Assembly (NCBI GenBank): GCA_029851415.1
Contig: CM056742.1
Location: 91,750,748 to 91,814,747, forward strand
Length of the DNA: 64,000 nt
Reading direction: 5' to 3'
DNA from: Eretmocerus hayati
Taxonomy: Eukaryota; Arthropoda; Insecta; Hymenoptera; Aphelinidae
This document shows, in pieces, positions 20,935 through 33,900 of this stretch; the stretch's first letter is position 1, and each line of letters begins with the position of its first letter. The position numbers and the translations under genes are program-made. The notes under the pieces were generated by a model. That model had not been told where the DNA came from, made no database searches, and worked only from the letters and a program-made list of their open reading frames with translations.

Positions 20935-23900
20935 GATTCCAAACGCGTCATTATCATTCTGTCGATTCTCCTTGTGGCGTCATAAATCGTCTTCTACGTA
21001 ACAGGAGTCGTCAGCTTCGAAGTACTCATGCACGGAGTGCGCATATTCCATATGAATGGTAGAGGAGACCATATTTCAACGTCTATGGATTCATTGGGTT
21101 GAGTTTCTGGCAGAGGATGAAAGTCAAATCGCAAGCATCATCATTATTCCGTATTTCCGCCCTTGTGTCGTGTTAAGTCGTCTTCCACGTGAGAAGTGTC
21201 GTCATAATTCCAAACGCGTCATAATCATTCTGTCAATTCTTCTTGTGGCGTCATCAATTGTCTTCTACGTAAGGGGAGTCGTCATAATTCTGAACGCTTG
21301 TGGCATCATGAATCGGTTTCTACGTAAAGAAGTGTCATCAGAATTCCCAACATTCTCGTGAATGTCGTATCTGCGACAGCTAAGTTATCCTAAGTGTACT
21401 TCGGTGTACTCATGCACGAAGTAAGCATATTTCACATAAATGGTACAGGGAACCGTATTATAGCGACTAAGGATTGATAAGGTTGAAGTTCCGGCAGAGG
21501 ATGGAAGTCAAATCCCAAACATCATCATGATTTCGTATATCCGCCCTGGTGTCGTCTCAGGTCGTCTTCCACGTGAGAAGTATCGTCATGATTCCAATCG
21601 CGTCAACATCATTCTGTCAATCCTCCTTGTGGCGTCATAAATCGTCTTCTACGTAAGAGAAGTCGTCAGCTCCGAAGTACTCATTCACGAAGTGCGCATA
21701 TCTCATATAAATGGTAGAGGAAACGGTATTCCAACGACTATGGATTGATTAGGTTGGAGTTCTGGCAGAGGATGAGAGTCATATCCCAAGCATCATCATT
21801 ATTCCGTATATCCGCCCTTGTGTCGTCTCAAGTCTTTTTCCACGTAAGACGTGTCGTCATATATCCGAACGCCTCATCATCATTCTGTCGATTCTCCTTG
21901 TGGCGTCATGAATAGTCTTCCACGTAAGAGGAGTCGTCATCATTCTCAACGTTTGTGGCATCATGAATCGGTTTCTACGTAAAGAAGTGTCATCATTATC
22001 TTCAACATCTTTGTGAATCTCGTATCTGTGACAGATGAGTCATCCTAAGTGTGCTTCGGTGTAGTTATGCACGAAGTTCGCATATCTCATAAAGATGGTA
22101 GAGGGAACCGTATTTTTAACGACTATGGATTGATCAGGTTGGAGTTCTGGCAGGGGATGGAAGTCAAATCCCAAGCATCATCAATATCACGTATATCCGC
22201 CCTTGTGTCATCTTAAGTCTTCCTTCACGTGAGAAGTGTCGTCATAATTCCAAACGCGTCATCATCGTTCTGTCAATTCTCCTTGTGGCGTCATGAATCG
22301 TCCTCTACGTAAGAGGAGTCGTCATATTTCTAAACGTTTGTGGCATCATGTATCGGTTGCTACGTAAAAAAGTGTCATTATAATTCCCAACATCTTTGTG
22401 AATGTCGTACCTGTGACAGCTAAGTTATCCTAAGTGTACTTCGGTGTACTCATGCATGAAGTGCGCATATCTCATATAAATGGTAGAGGAAACCGTAGTT
22501 TCAACGATTATGGATCAATTAGGTTGGAGTTCCGGCAGAGGATGGAAGTCGAATCCCAAGCATCATCATTATTCCATATATCCACCCTGGTGTCGTCTCA
22601 AGTCCTCTTCCACGTGAGAAGTTTCGTCATGAACCCAATCGCGTCAACATCATTCTGTCAATCCTCCTTGTGGCGTCATGAATCGTCTTCTACGTAAGAG
22701 AAGTCGTCAGCTCCGAAGTACTCATCCACGAAGTGCGCATATCTCATATACATGGTAGAGGGAACCGTATTTTTAACGACTATGGATTGATCAGGTTGGA
22801 GTTCTGGCAGGGGATGAAAGCCAAATCCCAAGCATCATCAATATCACGTATATCCGCCCTTGTGTCATCTTAAGTCTTCCTTCACGTGAGAAGTGTCGTC
22901 ATAATTCCAAACGCGTCATCATCGTTCTGTCAATTCTCCTCGTGGCGTCATGAATCGTCCTCTACGTAAGAGGAGTCATCATAATTCTAAACGTTTGTGG
23001 CATCATGGATCGGTTTCTACGTAAAAAAGTGTCATTATAATTCCCAACATCTTTGTGGATGTCGTACCTGTGACAGCTGAGTCATCCCAAGTGTGCTTCG
23101 GTGTACTCATGCATGAAGTGCGCATATCTCATATAAATGGCAGAGGAAACCGTAGTTTCAACGATTATGGGTCGATTAGGTTGGAGTTCCGGCAGAGGAT
23201 GGAAGTCAAATCCCAAGCATCATCATTATTCCATATATCCACCCTGGTGTCGTCTCAAGTCCTCTTCCACGTCAGAAGTATCATCATGATTCCAAACGCG
23301 TCAACATCATTCTGTCGATTCTCCTTGTGGCGTCATGAACCGTCTTCTACGTAACAGGAGTCGTCAGCTTCGAAGTACTCATGCACGGAGTGCGCATATT
23401 TCATATGAATGGTAGAGGAAACCAAATTTTAACGTCTATGGATTCATTGGGTTGAAGTTCTGGCAGAGAATGAAAGTCAAATCCCAAGCATCATCATTAT
23501 TCCGTATTTCCGTCCTTGTGTTGTGTTAAGTCGTCTTCCACGTGAGAAGTGTCGTCATAATTCCGAACGCGTCAAAATCATTCTGTCAATTCTCCTTGTG
23601 GCGTCATCAATTGTCTTCTACGTAAGGGGAGTCGTCATAATTCTGAACGCTCGTGGCATCATAAATCGGTTTCTACGTAAAAATGTGTCATCAGAATTCC
23701 CAACATTCTCGTGAATGTCGTATCTGTGACGGCTAAGTTATCCTAAGTGTATTTCGGTGTACTCATGCACGAAGTAAGCATATCTCACATAAATGGTACA
23801 GGGAACCGTATTATAGCGACTAAGGATTGATAAGAATGAAGTTCCGGCAGAGGATGGAAGTCAAATCCCAAACATCATCATGATTTCGTATATCCGCCCT

Positions 23901-24981
23901 GGTGTCGTATCAGGTCGTCTTCCACGTGAGAAGTATCGTCATGATTCCAATCGCGTCAACATCATTCTGTCAATCCTCCTTGTGGCGTCATGAATCGTCT
24001 TCTACGTGAGAGAAGTCGTCAGCTTCGAAGTACCCATTCACGAAGTGCGCATATCTCATATAAATGGTAGAGGGAACGGTATTCCAACGACTATGGATTG
24101 ATTAGGTTGGAGTTCTGGCAGAGGATGAAAGTCAAATCCCAAGCATCGTCATTTTTCCGTATATCCGCCCTTGTGTCGTCTTAAGTCTTCTTCCACGTGA
24201 GACGTGTCGTCATATATCCAAACGCCTCATCATCATTCTGTCGATTCTCCTTGTGGCGTCATGAATAGTCTTCTACGTAAGAGGAGTCGTCATAATTCTG
24301 AATGCTTGTGGCATCATAAATCGGTTTCTACGTAAAGAAGTGTCATCAGAATTCCCAACATTCTCGTGAATGTCGTATCTGTGACAGCTAAGTTATCCTA
24401 AGTGTACTTCGGTGTACTCATGCACGAAGTAAGCATATCTCACATAAATGGTAGAGGGAACCGTATTATAGCGACTAAGGATTGATAAGGTTGAAGTTCC
24501 GGCAGAGGATGGGAGTCAAATCCCAAACATCATCATGATTTTGTATATCCGCCCTGGTGTCGTCTCAGGTCGTCTTCCACGTGAGAAGTATCGTCATGAC
24601 TCCAATCGCGTCAACATCATTCTGTCAATCCTCCTTGTGGCGTCATCAATTGTCTTCTACGTAAGGGGAGTCGTCATAATTCTGAACGCTTGTGGCATCA
24701 TAAATCGGTTTCTACGTGAAGAAGTGTCATCAGAATTCCCAACATTCTCGTGAATGTCGTATCTGTGACAGCTAAGTTACCTTGAGTGTACTTCGGTGTA
24801 CTCATGCACGAAGTAAGCATATCTCACATAAATGGTACAGGGAACCGTATTATAGCGACTAAGGATTGATAAGGTTGAAGTTCCGGCAGAGGATGGGAGT
24901 CAAATCCCAAACATCATCATGATTTTGTATATCCGCCCTGGTGTCGTCTCAGGTCGTCTTCCACGTGAGAAGTATCGTCAT
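20935..24981 (+). repeat. Satellite block, first copy of a 4047-bp tandem duplication
   Basis: Every landmark in this block has a partner exactly 4047 bp downstream (21056/25103, 22434/26481, 23055/27102, 23523/27570, 24535/28582). 4047 bp is close to seven 384-bp plus five 271-bp monomers. Only scattered substitutions separate the copies. Confidence 0.85.
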
Positions 24982-27900
24982 GATTCCAAATGCGTCATTA
25001 TCATTCTGTCGATTCTCCTTGTGGCGTCATAAATCGTTTTCTACGTAACAGGAGTCGTCAGCTTCGAAGTACTCATGCACGGAGTGCGCATATTCCATAT
25101 GAATGGTAGAGGAGACCATATTTCAACGTCTATGGATTCATTGGGTTGAGTTTCTGGCAGAGGATGAAAGTCAAATCGCAAGCATCATCATTATTCCGTA
25201 TTTCCGCCCTTGTGTCGTGTTAAGTCGTCTTCCACGTGAGAAGTGTCGTCATAATTCCAAACGCGTCATAATCATTCTGTCAATTCTTCTTGTGGCGTCA
25301 TCAATTGTCTTCTACGTAAGGGGAGTCGTCATAATTCTGAACGCTTGTGGCATCATGAATCGGTTTCTACGTAAAGAAGTGTCATCAGAATTCCCAACAT
25401 TCTCGTGAATGTCGTATCTGCGACAGCTAAGTTATCCTAAGTGTACTTCGGTGTACTCATGCACGAAGTAAGCATATTTCACATAAATGGTACAGGGAAC
25501 CGTATTATAGCGACTAAGGATTGATAAGGTTGAAGTTCCGGCAGAGGATGGAAGTCAAATCCCAAACATCATCATGATTTCGTATATCCGCCCTGGTGTC
25601 GTCTCAGGTCGTCTTCCACGTGAGAAGTATCGTCATGATTCCAATCGCGTCAACATCATTCTGTCAATCCTCCTTGTGGCGTCATAAATCGTCTTCTACG
25701 TAAGAGAAGTCGTCAGCTCCGAAGTACTCATTCACGAAGTGCGCATATCTCATATAAATGGTAGAGGAAACGGTATTCCAACGACTATGGATTGATTAGG
25801 TTGGAGTTCTGGCAGAGGATGAGAGTCATATCCCAAGCATCATCATTATTCCGTATATCCGCCCTTGTGTCGTCTCAAGTCTTTTTCCACGTAAGACGTG
25901 TCGTCATATATCCGAACGCCTCATCATCATTCTGTCGATTCTCCTTGTGGCGTCATGAATAGTCTTCTACGTAAGAGGAGTCGTCATCATTCTCAACGTT
26001 TGTGGCATCATGAATCGGTTTCTACGTAAAGAAGTGTCATCATTATCTTCAACATCTTTGTGAATCTCGTATCTGTGACAGATGAGTCATCCTAAGTGTG
26101 CTTCGGTGTAGTTATGCTCGAAGTTCGCATATCTCATAAAGATGGTAGAGGGAACCGTATTTTTAACGACTATGGATTGATCAGGTTGGAGTTCTGGCAG
26201 GGGATGGAAGTCAAATCCCAAGCATCATCAATATCACGTATATCCGCCCTTGTGTCATCTTAAGTCTTCCTTCACGTGAGAAGTGTCGTCATAATTCCAA
26301 ACGCGTCATCATCGTTCTGTCAATTCTCCTTGTGGCGTCATGAATCGTCCTCTACGTAAGAGGAGTCGTCATATTTCTAAACGTTTGTGGCATCATGAAT
26401 CGGTTGCTACGTAAAAAAGTGTCATTATAATTCCCAACATCTTTGTGAATGTCGTACCTGTGACAGCTAAGTTATCCTAAGTGTACTTCGGTGTACTCAT
26501 GCATGAAGTGCGCATATCTCATATAAATGGTAGAGGAAACCGTAGTTTCAACGATTATGGATCAATTAGGTTGGAGTTCCGGCAGAGGATGGAAGTCGAA
26601 TCCCAAGCATCATCATTATTCCATATATCCACCCTGGTGTCGTCTCAAGTCCTCTTCCACGTGAGAAGTTTCGTCATGAACCCAATCGCGTCAACATCAT
26701 TCTGTCAATCCTCCTTGTGGCGTCATGAATCGTCTTCTACGTAAGAGAAGTCGTCAGCTCCGAAGTACTCATCCACGAAGTGCGCATATCTCATATACAT
26801 GGTAGAGGGAACCGTATTTTTAACGACTATGGATTGATCAGGTTGGAGTTCTGGCAGGGGATGAAAGCCAAATCCCAAGCATCATCAATATCACGTATAT
26901 CCGCCCTTGTGTCATCTTAAGTCTTCCTTCACGTGAGAAGTGTCGTCATAATTCCAAACGCGTCATCATCGTTCTGTCAATTCTCCTCGTGGCGTCATGA
27001 ATCGTCCTCTACGTAAGAGGAGTCATCATAATTCTAAACGTTTGTTGCATCATGGATCGGTTTCTACGTAAAAAAGTGTCATTATAATTCCCAACATCTT
27101 TGTGGATGTCGTACCTGTGACAGCTGAGTCATCCCAAGTGTGCTTCGGTGTACTCATGCATGAAGTGCGCATATCTCATATAAATGGCAGAGGAAACCGT
27201 AGTTTCAACGATTATGGGTCGATTAGGTTGGAGTTCCGGCAGAGGATGGAAGTCAAATCCCAAGCATCATCATTATTCCATATATCCACCCTGGTGTCGT
27301 CTCAAGTCCTCTTCCACGTCAGAAGTATCATCATGATTCCAAACGCGTCAACATCATTCTGTCGATTCTCCTTGTGGCGTCATGAACCGTCTTCTACGTA
27401 ACAGGAGTCGTCAGCTTCGAAGTACTCATGCACGGAGTGCGCATATTTCATATGAATGGTAGAGGAAACCAAATTTTAACGTCTATGGATTCATTGGGTT
27501 GAAGTTCTGGCAGAGAATGAAAGTCAAATCCCAAGCATCATCATTATTCCGTATTTCCGTCCTTGTGTTGTGTTAAGTCGTCTTCCACGTGAGAAGTGTC
27601 GTCATAATTCCGAACGCGTCAAAATCATTCTGTCAATTCTTCTTGTGGCGTCATCAATTGTCTTCTACGTAAGGGGAGTCGTCATAATTCTGAACGCTCG
27701 TGGCATCATAAATCGGTTTCTACGTAAAAATGTGTCATCAGAATTCCCAACATTCTCGTGAATGTCGTATCTGTGACGGCTAAGTTATCCTAAGTGTATT
27801 TCGGTGTACTCATGCACGAAGTAAGCATATCTCACATAAATGGTACAGGGAACCGTATTATAGCGACTAAGGATTGATAAGAATGAAGTTCCGGCAGAGG

Positions 27901-29028
27901 ATGGAAGTCAAATCCCAAACATCATCATGATTTCGTATATCCGCCCTGGTGTCGTCTCAGGTCGTCTTCCACGTGAGAAGTATCGTCATGATTCCAATCG
28001 CGTCAACATCATTCTGTCAATCCTCCTTGTGGCGTCATGAATCGTCTTCTACGTGAGAGAAGTCGTCAGCTTCGAAGTACCCATTCACGAAGTGCGCATA
28101 TCTCATATAAATGGTAGAGGGAACGGTATTCCAACGACTATGGATTGATTAGGTTGGAGTTCTGGCAGAGGATGAAAGTCAAATCCCAAGCATCGTCATT
28201 TTTCCGTATATCCGCCCTTGTGTCGTCTTAAGTCTTCTTCCACGTGAGACGTGTCGTCATATATCCAAACGCCTCATCATCATTCTGTCGATTCTCCTTG
28301 TGGCGTCATGAATAGTCTTCTACGTAAGAGGAGTCGTCATAATTCTGAATGCTTGTGGCATCATAAATCGGTTTCTACGTAAAGAAGTGTCATCAGAATT
28401 CCCAACATTCTCGTGAATGTCGTATCTGTGACAGCTAAGTTATCCTAAGTGTACTTCGGTGTACTCATGCACGAAGTAAGCATATCTCACATAAATGGTA
28501 GAGGGAACCGTATTATAGCGACTAAGGATTGATAAGGTTGAAGTTCCGGCAGAGGATGGGAGTCAAATCCCAAACATCATCATGATTTTGTATATCCGCC
28601 CTGGTGTCGTCTCAGGTCGTCTTCCACGTGAGAAGTATCGTCATGACTCCAATCGCGTCAACATCATTCTGTCAATCCTCCTCGTGGCGTCATCAATTGT
28701 CTTCTACGTAAGGGGAGTCGTCATAATTCTGAACGCTTGTGGCATCATAAATCGGTTTCTACGTGAAGAAGTGTCATCAGAATTCCCAACATTCTCGTGA
28801 ATGTCGTATCTGTGACAGCTAAGTTACCTTGAGTGTACTTCGGTGTACTCATGCACGAAGTAAGCATATCTCACATAAATGGTACAGGGAACCGTATTAT
28901 AGCGACTAAGGATTGATAAGGTTGAAGTTCCGGCAGAGGATGGGAGTCAAATCCCAAACATCATCATGATTTTGTATATCCGCCCTGGTGTCGTCTCAGG
29001 TCGTCTTCCACGTGAGAAGTATCGTCAT
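24982..29028 (+). repeat. Satellite block, second copy of the 4047-bp tandem duplication
   Basis: This repeats 20935-24981 without a change of phase. The junction near 24982 lies inside a monomer just after CGTCATGATTCCAA, a string present in both parent monomers, as expected for unequal exchange between mispaired copies. Confidence 0.85.
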
Positions 29029-30999
29029 GATTCCAATCGCGTCAACATCATTCTGTCAATCCTCCTTGTGGCGTCATCAATTGTCTCCTACGTAAGGGGA
29101 GTCGTCATAATTCTGAACGCTTGTGGCATCATAAATCGGTTTCTACGTGAAGAAGTGTCATCAGAATTCCCAACATTCTCGTGAATGTCGTATCTGTGAC
29201 AGCTAAGTTATCCTGAGTGTACTTCGGTGTACTCATGCACGAAGTAAGCATATCTCACATAAATGGTACAGGGAACCGTATTATAGCGACTAAGGATTGA
29301 TAAGGTTGAAGTTCCGGCAGAGGATGGAAGTCAAATCCCAAACATCATCATGATTTCGTATATCCGCCCTGGTGTCGTCTCAGGTCGTCTTCCACGTGAG
29401 AAGTATCGTCATGATTCCAATCGCGTCAACATCATTCTGTCAATCCTCCTTGTGGCGTCATCAATTGTCTTCTACGTAAGGGGAGTCAACATAATTCTGA
29501 ACGCTTGTGGCATCATAAATCGATTTCTACGTAAAGAAGTGTCATCAGGATTCCCAACATTCTCGTGAATGTCGTATCTGTGACAGCTAAGTTATCCTAA
29601 GTGTACTTCGGTGTACTCATGCACGAAGTTCGCATATTTCACATAAATGGTACAGGGAACCGTATTATAGCGACTAAGGATTGATAAGGTTGAAGTTCCG
29701 GCAGAGGATGGAAGTCAAATCCCAAACATCATCATGATTCCGTATATCCGCCCTGGTGTCGTCTCAGGTCGTCTTCCACGTGAGAAGTATCGTCATGATT
29801 CCAATCGCGTCAACATCATTCTGTCAATCCTCCTTGTGGCGTGATAAATCGTCTTCTACGTAAGAGAAGTCTCCAGCTCCGAAGTACTCATTCACGAAGT
29901 GCGCATATCTCATATACATGGTAGAGGGAACCGTATTTTTAACGACTATGGATTGATCAGGTTGGAGTTCTGGCAGGGGATGAAAGTCAAATCCCAAGCA
30001 TCATCAATATCACGTATATCCGCCCTTGTGTCATCTTAAGTCTTCCTTCACGTGAGAAGTGTCGTCATAATTCCAAACGCGTCATCATCGTTCTGTCAAT
30101 TCTCCTTCTGGCGTCATGAATCGTCCTCTACGTAAGAGAAGTCGTCAGCTTCGAAGTTCCCATTCACGAAGTGCGCATATCTCATATAAATGGTAGAGGG
30201 AACGGTATTCCAACGACTATGGATTGATTAGGTTGGAGTTCTGGCAGAGGATGAAAGTCAAATCCCAAGCATCGTCATTTTTCCGTATATCCGCCCTTGT
30301 GTCGTCTTAAGTCTTCTTCCACGTGAGACGTGTCGTTATATATCCAAACGCCTCATCATCATTCTGTCGATTCTCCTTGTGGCGTCATGAATAGTCTTCT
30401 ACGTAAGAGGAGTCGTCATAATTCTGAACGCTTGTGGCATCATAAATCGGTTTCTACGTAAAGAAGTGTCATCAGAATTCCCAACATTCTCGTGAATGTC
30501 GTATCTGTGACAGCTAAGTTATCCTAAGTGTACTTCGGTGTACTCATGCACGAAGTAAGCATATCTCACATAAATGGTAGAGGGAACCGTATTATAGCGA
30601 CTAAGGATTGATAAGGTGAAGTTCCGGCAGAGGATGGGAGTCAAATCCCAAACATCATCATGATTTTGTATATCCGCCCTGGTCTCGTCTCAGGTCGTCT
30701 TCCACGTGAGAAGTATCGTCATGATTCCAATCGCGTCAACATCATTCTGTTAATCCTCCTTGTGGCGTCATAAATCGCCTTCTACGTAAGAGAAGTCGTC
30801 ATAATTCTGAACGCTTGTGGCATCATAAATCGGTTTCAACGTAAAGAAGTGTCATCAGAATTCCCAACATTCTCGTGAATGTCATATCTGTAACAGCTAA
30901 GTTATCCTAAGTGTGCTCCGGTGTACTCATGCACGAAGTGAGCATATCTCACATAAATGGTACAGGGAACCGTATTATAGCGACTAAGGATTGATAAGG

Positions 31000-33900
31000 T
31001 TGAAGTTCCGGCAGAGGATGGAAGTCAAATCCCAAACATCATCATGATTTCGTATATCCGCCCTGTCGTCGTCTCAGGTCGTCTTCCACGTGAGAAGTAT
31101 CGTCATGATTCCAATCGCGTCAACATCATCCTGTCAATCCTCCTTGTGGCGTCATCAATTGTCTTCTACGTAAGGGGAGTCAACATAATTCTGAACGCTT
31201 GTGGCATCATAAATCGGTTTCTACGTAAAGAAGTGTCATCAGAATTCCCAACATTCTCGTGAATGTCGTATCTGTGACAGCTAAGTTATCCTAAGTGTAC
31301 TTCGGTGTACTCATGCACGAAGTAAGCATATTTCACATAAATGGTACAGGGAACCGTATTATAGCGACTAAGGATTGATAAGGTTGAAGTTCCGGCAGAG
31401 GATGGGAGTCAAATCCCAAACATCATCATGATTCCGTATATCCGCCCTGGTGTCGTCTCAGGTCGTCTTCCACGTGAGAAGTATCGTCATGATTCCAATC
31501 GCGTCAACATCATTCTGTCAATCCTCCTTGTGGCGTCATAAATCGTCTTCTACGTAAGAGAAGTCTCCAGCTCCGAAGTACTCATTCACGAAGTGCGCAT
31601 ATCTCATATACATGGTAGAGGGAACCGTATTTTTAACGACTATGGATTCATCAGGTTGGAGTTCTGGCAGGGGATGAAAGTCAAATCCCAAGCATCATCA
31701 ATATCACGTATATCCGCCCTTGTGTCATCTTAAGTCTTCCTTCACGTGAGAAGTGTCGTCATAATTCCAAACGCGTCATCATCGTTCTGTCAATTCTCCT
31801 TGTGGCGTCATGAATCGTCCTCTACGTAAGAGGAGTCGTCATAATTCTAAACGTTTGTGGCATCATGAATCGGTTTCTACGTGAAAAAGTGTCATTATAA
31901 TTCCCAACATCTTTGTGAATGTCGTACCTGTGACAGCTGAGTCATCCCAAGTGTGCTTCGGTGTACTAATGCATGAAGTGCGCATATCTAATATAAGTGG
32001 TAGAGGAAACCGTAGTTTCAACGATTATGGGTCGATAAGGTTGGAGTTCCGGCAGAGGATGGAAGTCAAATCCCAAGCATCATCATTATTCCATATATCC
32101 ACCCTGGTGTTGTCTCAAGTCCTCTTCCACGTGAGAAGTATCATCATGATTCCGAACGCGTCAACATCATTCTGTCGATTCTCCTTGTGGCGTCATGAAT
32201 CGTCTTCTACGTAACAGGAGTCGTCAGCTTCGAAGTACTCATGCACGGAGTGCGCATATTTCATATGAATGGTAGAGAAAACCATATTTTAACGTCTATG
32301 GATTCATTGGGTTGAAGTTCTGGCAGAGGATGAAAGTCGAATCCCAAGCATCATCATTATTCCGTATTTCCGCCCTTGTGTTGTGTTAAGTCATCTCCCA
32401 CGTGAGAAGTGTCGTCATAATTCCAAACGCGTCAACATCATTCTGTCAATTCTTCTTGTGGCGTCATCAATTGTCTTCTACGTAAGTGGAGTCGTCATGA
32501 TTCTGAACGCTTGTGGCATCATAAATCGGTTTCTACGTGAAGAAGTGTCATCAGAATTCCCAACATTCTCGTGAATGTCATATCTGTGACAGCTAAGTTA
32601 TCCTAAGTGTGCTCCGGTGTACTCATGCACGAAGTGAGCATATCTCACATGAATGGTACAGGGAACCGTATTATAGCGACTAAGGATTGATAAGGTTGAA
32701 GTTCCGGCAGGGGATGGAAGTCAAATCCCAAACATCATCATGATTTCGTATATCCGCCCTGGTGTCGTCTCAGGTCGTCTTCCACGTGAGAAGTATCGTC
32801 ATGATTCCAATCGCGTCAACATCATTCTGTCAATCCTCCTTGTGGCGTCATCAATTGTCTTCTACGTAAGGGGAGTCGTCATAATTCTGAACGCTTGTGG
32901 CATCATAAATCGGTTTCTACGTAAAGAAGTGTCATCAGAATCCCCAACATTCTCGTGAATGTCGTATCTGTGACAGCTAAGTTATCCTAAGTGTACTTCG
33001 GTGTACTCATGCACGAAGTAAGCATATTTCACATAAATGGTACAGGGAACCGTATTATAGCGACTAAGAATTGATAAGGTTGAAGTTCCGGCAGAGGATG
33101 GAAGTGAAATCCCAAACATCATCATGATTCCGTATATCCGCCCTGGTGTCGTCTCAGGTCGTCTTCCACGTGAGAAGTATCGTCATGATTCCAATCGCGT
33201 CAACATCATTCTGTCAATCTCCTTGTGGCGTCATAAATCGTCTTCTACGTAAGAGAAGTCGTCAGCTCCGAAGTACTCATTCACGAAGTGCGCATATCTC
33301 ATAATTTTTAACGAGTATGGATTGATCAGGTTGGAGTTCTGGCAGGGGATGAAAGTCAAATCCCAAGCATCATCAATATCACGTATATCCGCCCTTGTGT
33401 CATCTTAAGTCTTCCTTCACGTGAGAAGTGTCGTCATAATTCCAAACGCGTCATCATTGTTCTGTCAATTCTCCTTGTGGCGTCATGAATCGTCCTCTAC
33501 GTAAGAGGAGTCGTCATAATTCTAAACGTTTGTGGCATCATGAATCGGTTTCTACGTGAAAAAGTGTCATTATAATTCCCAACATCTTTGTGAATGTCGT
33601 ACCTGTGACAGCTGAGTCATCCCAAGTGTGCTTCGGTGTACTCATGCATGAAGTGCGCATATCTCATATAAATGGTAGAGGAAACCGTAGTTTCAACGAT
33701 TATGGGTCGATTAGGTTGGAGTTCCGGCAGAGGATGGAAGTCAAATCCCAAGCATCATCATTATTCCATATATCCACCCTGGTGTCGTCTCAAGTCCTCT
33801 TCCACGTGAGAAGTATCATCATGATTCCAAACGCGTCAACATCATTCTGTCGATTCTCCTTGTGGCGTCATAAATCGTCTTCTACGTAACAGGAGTCGTC

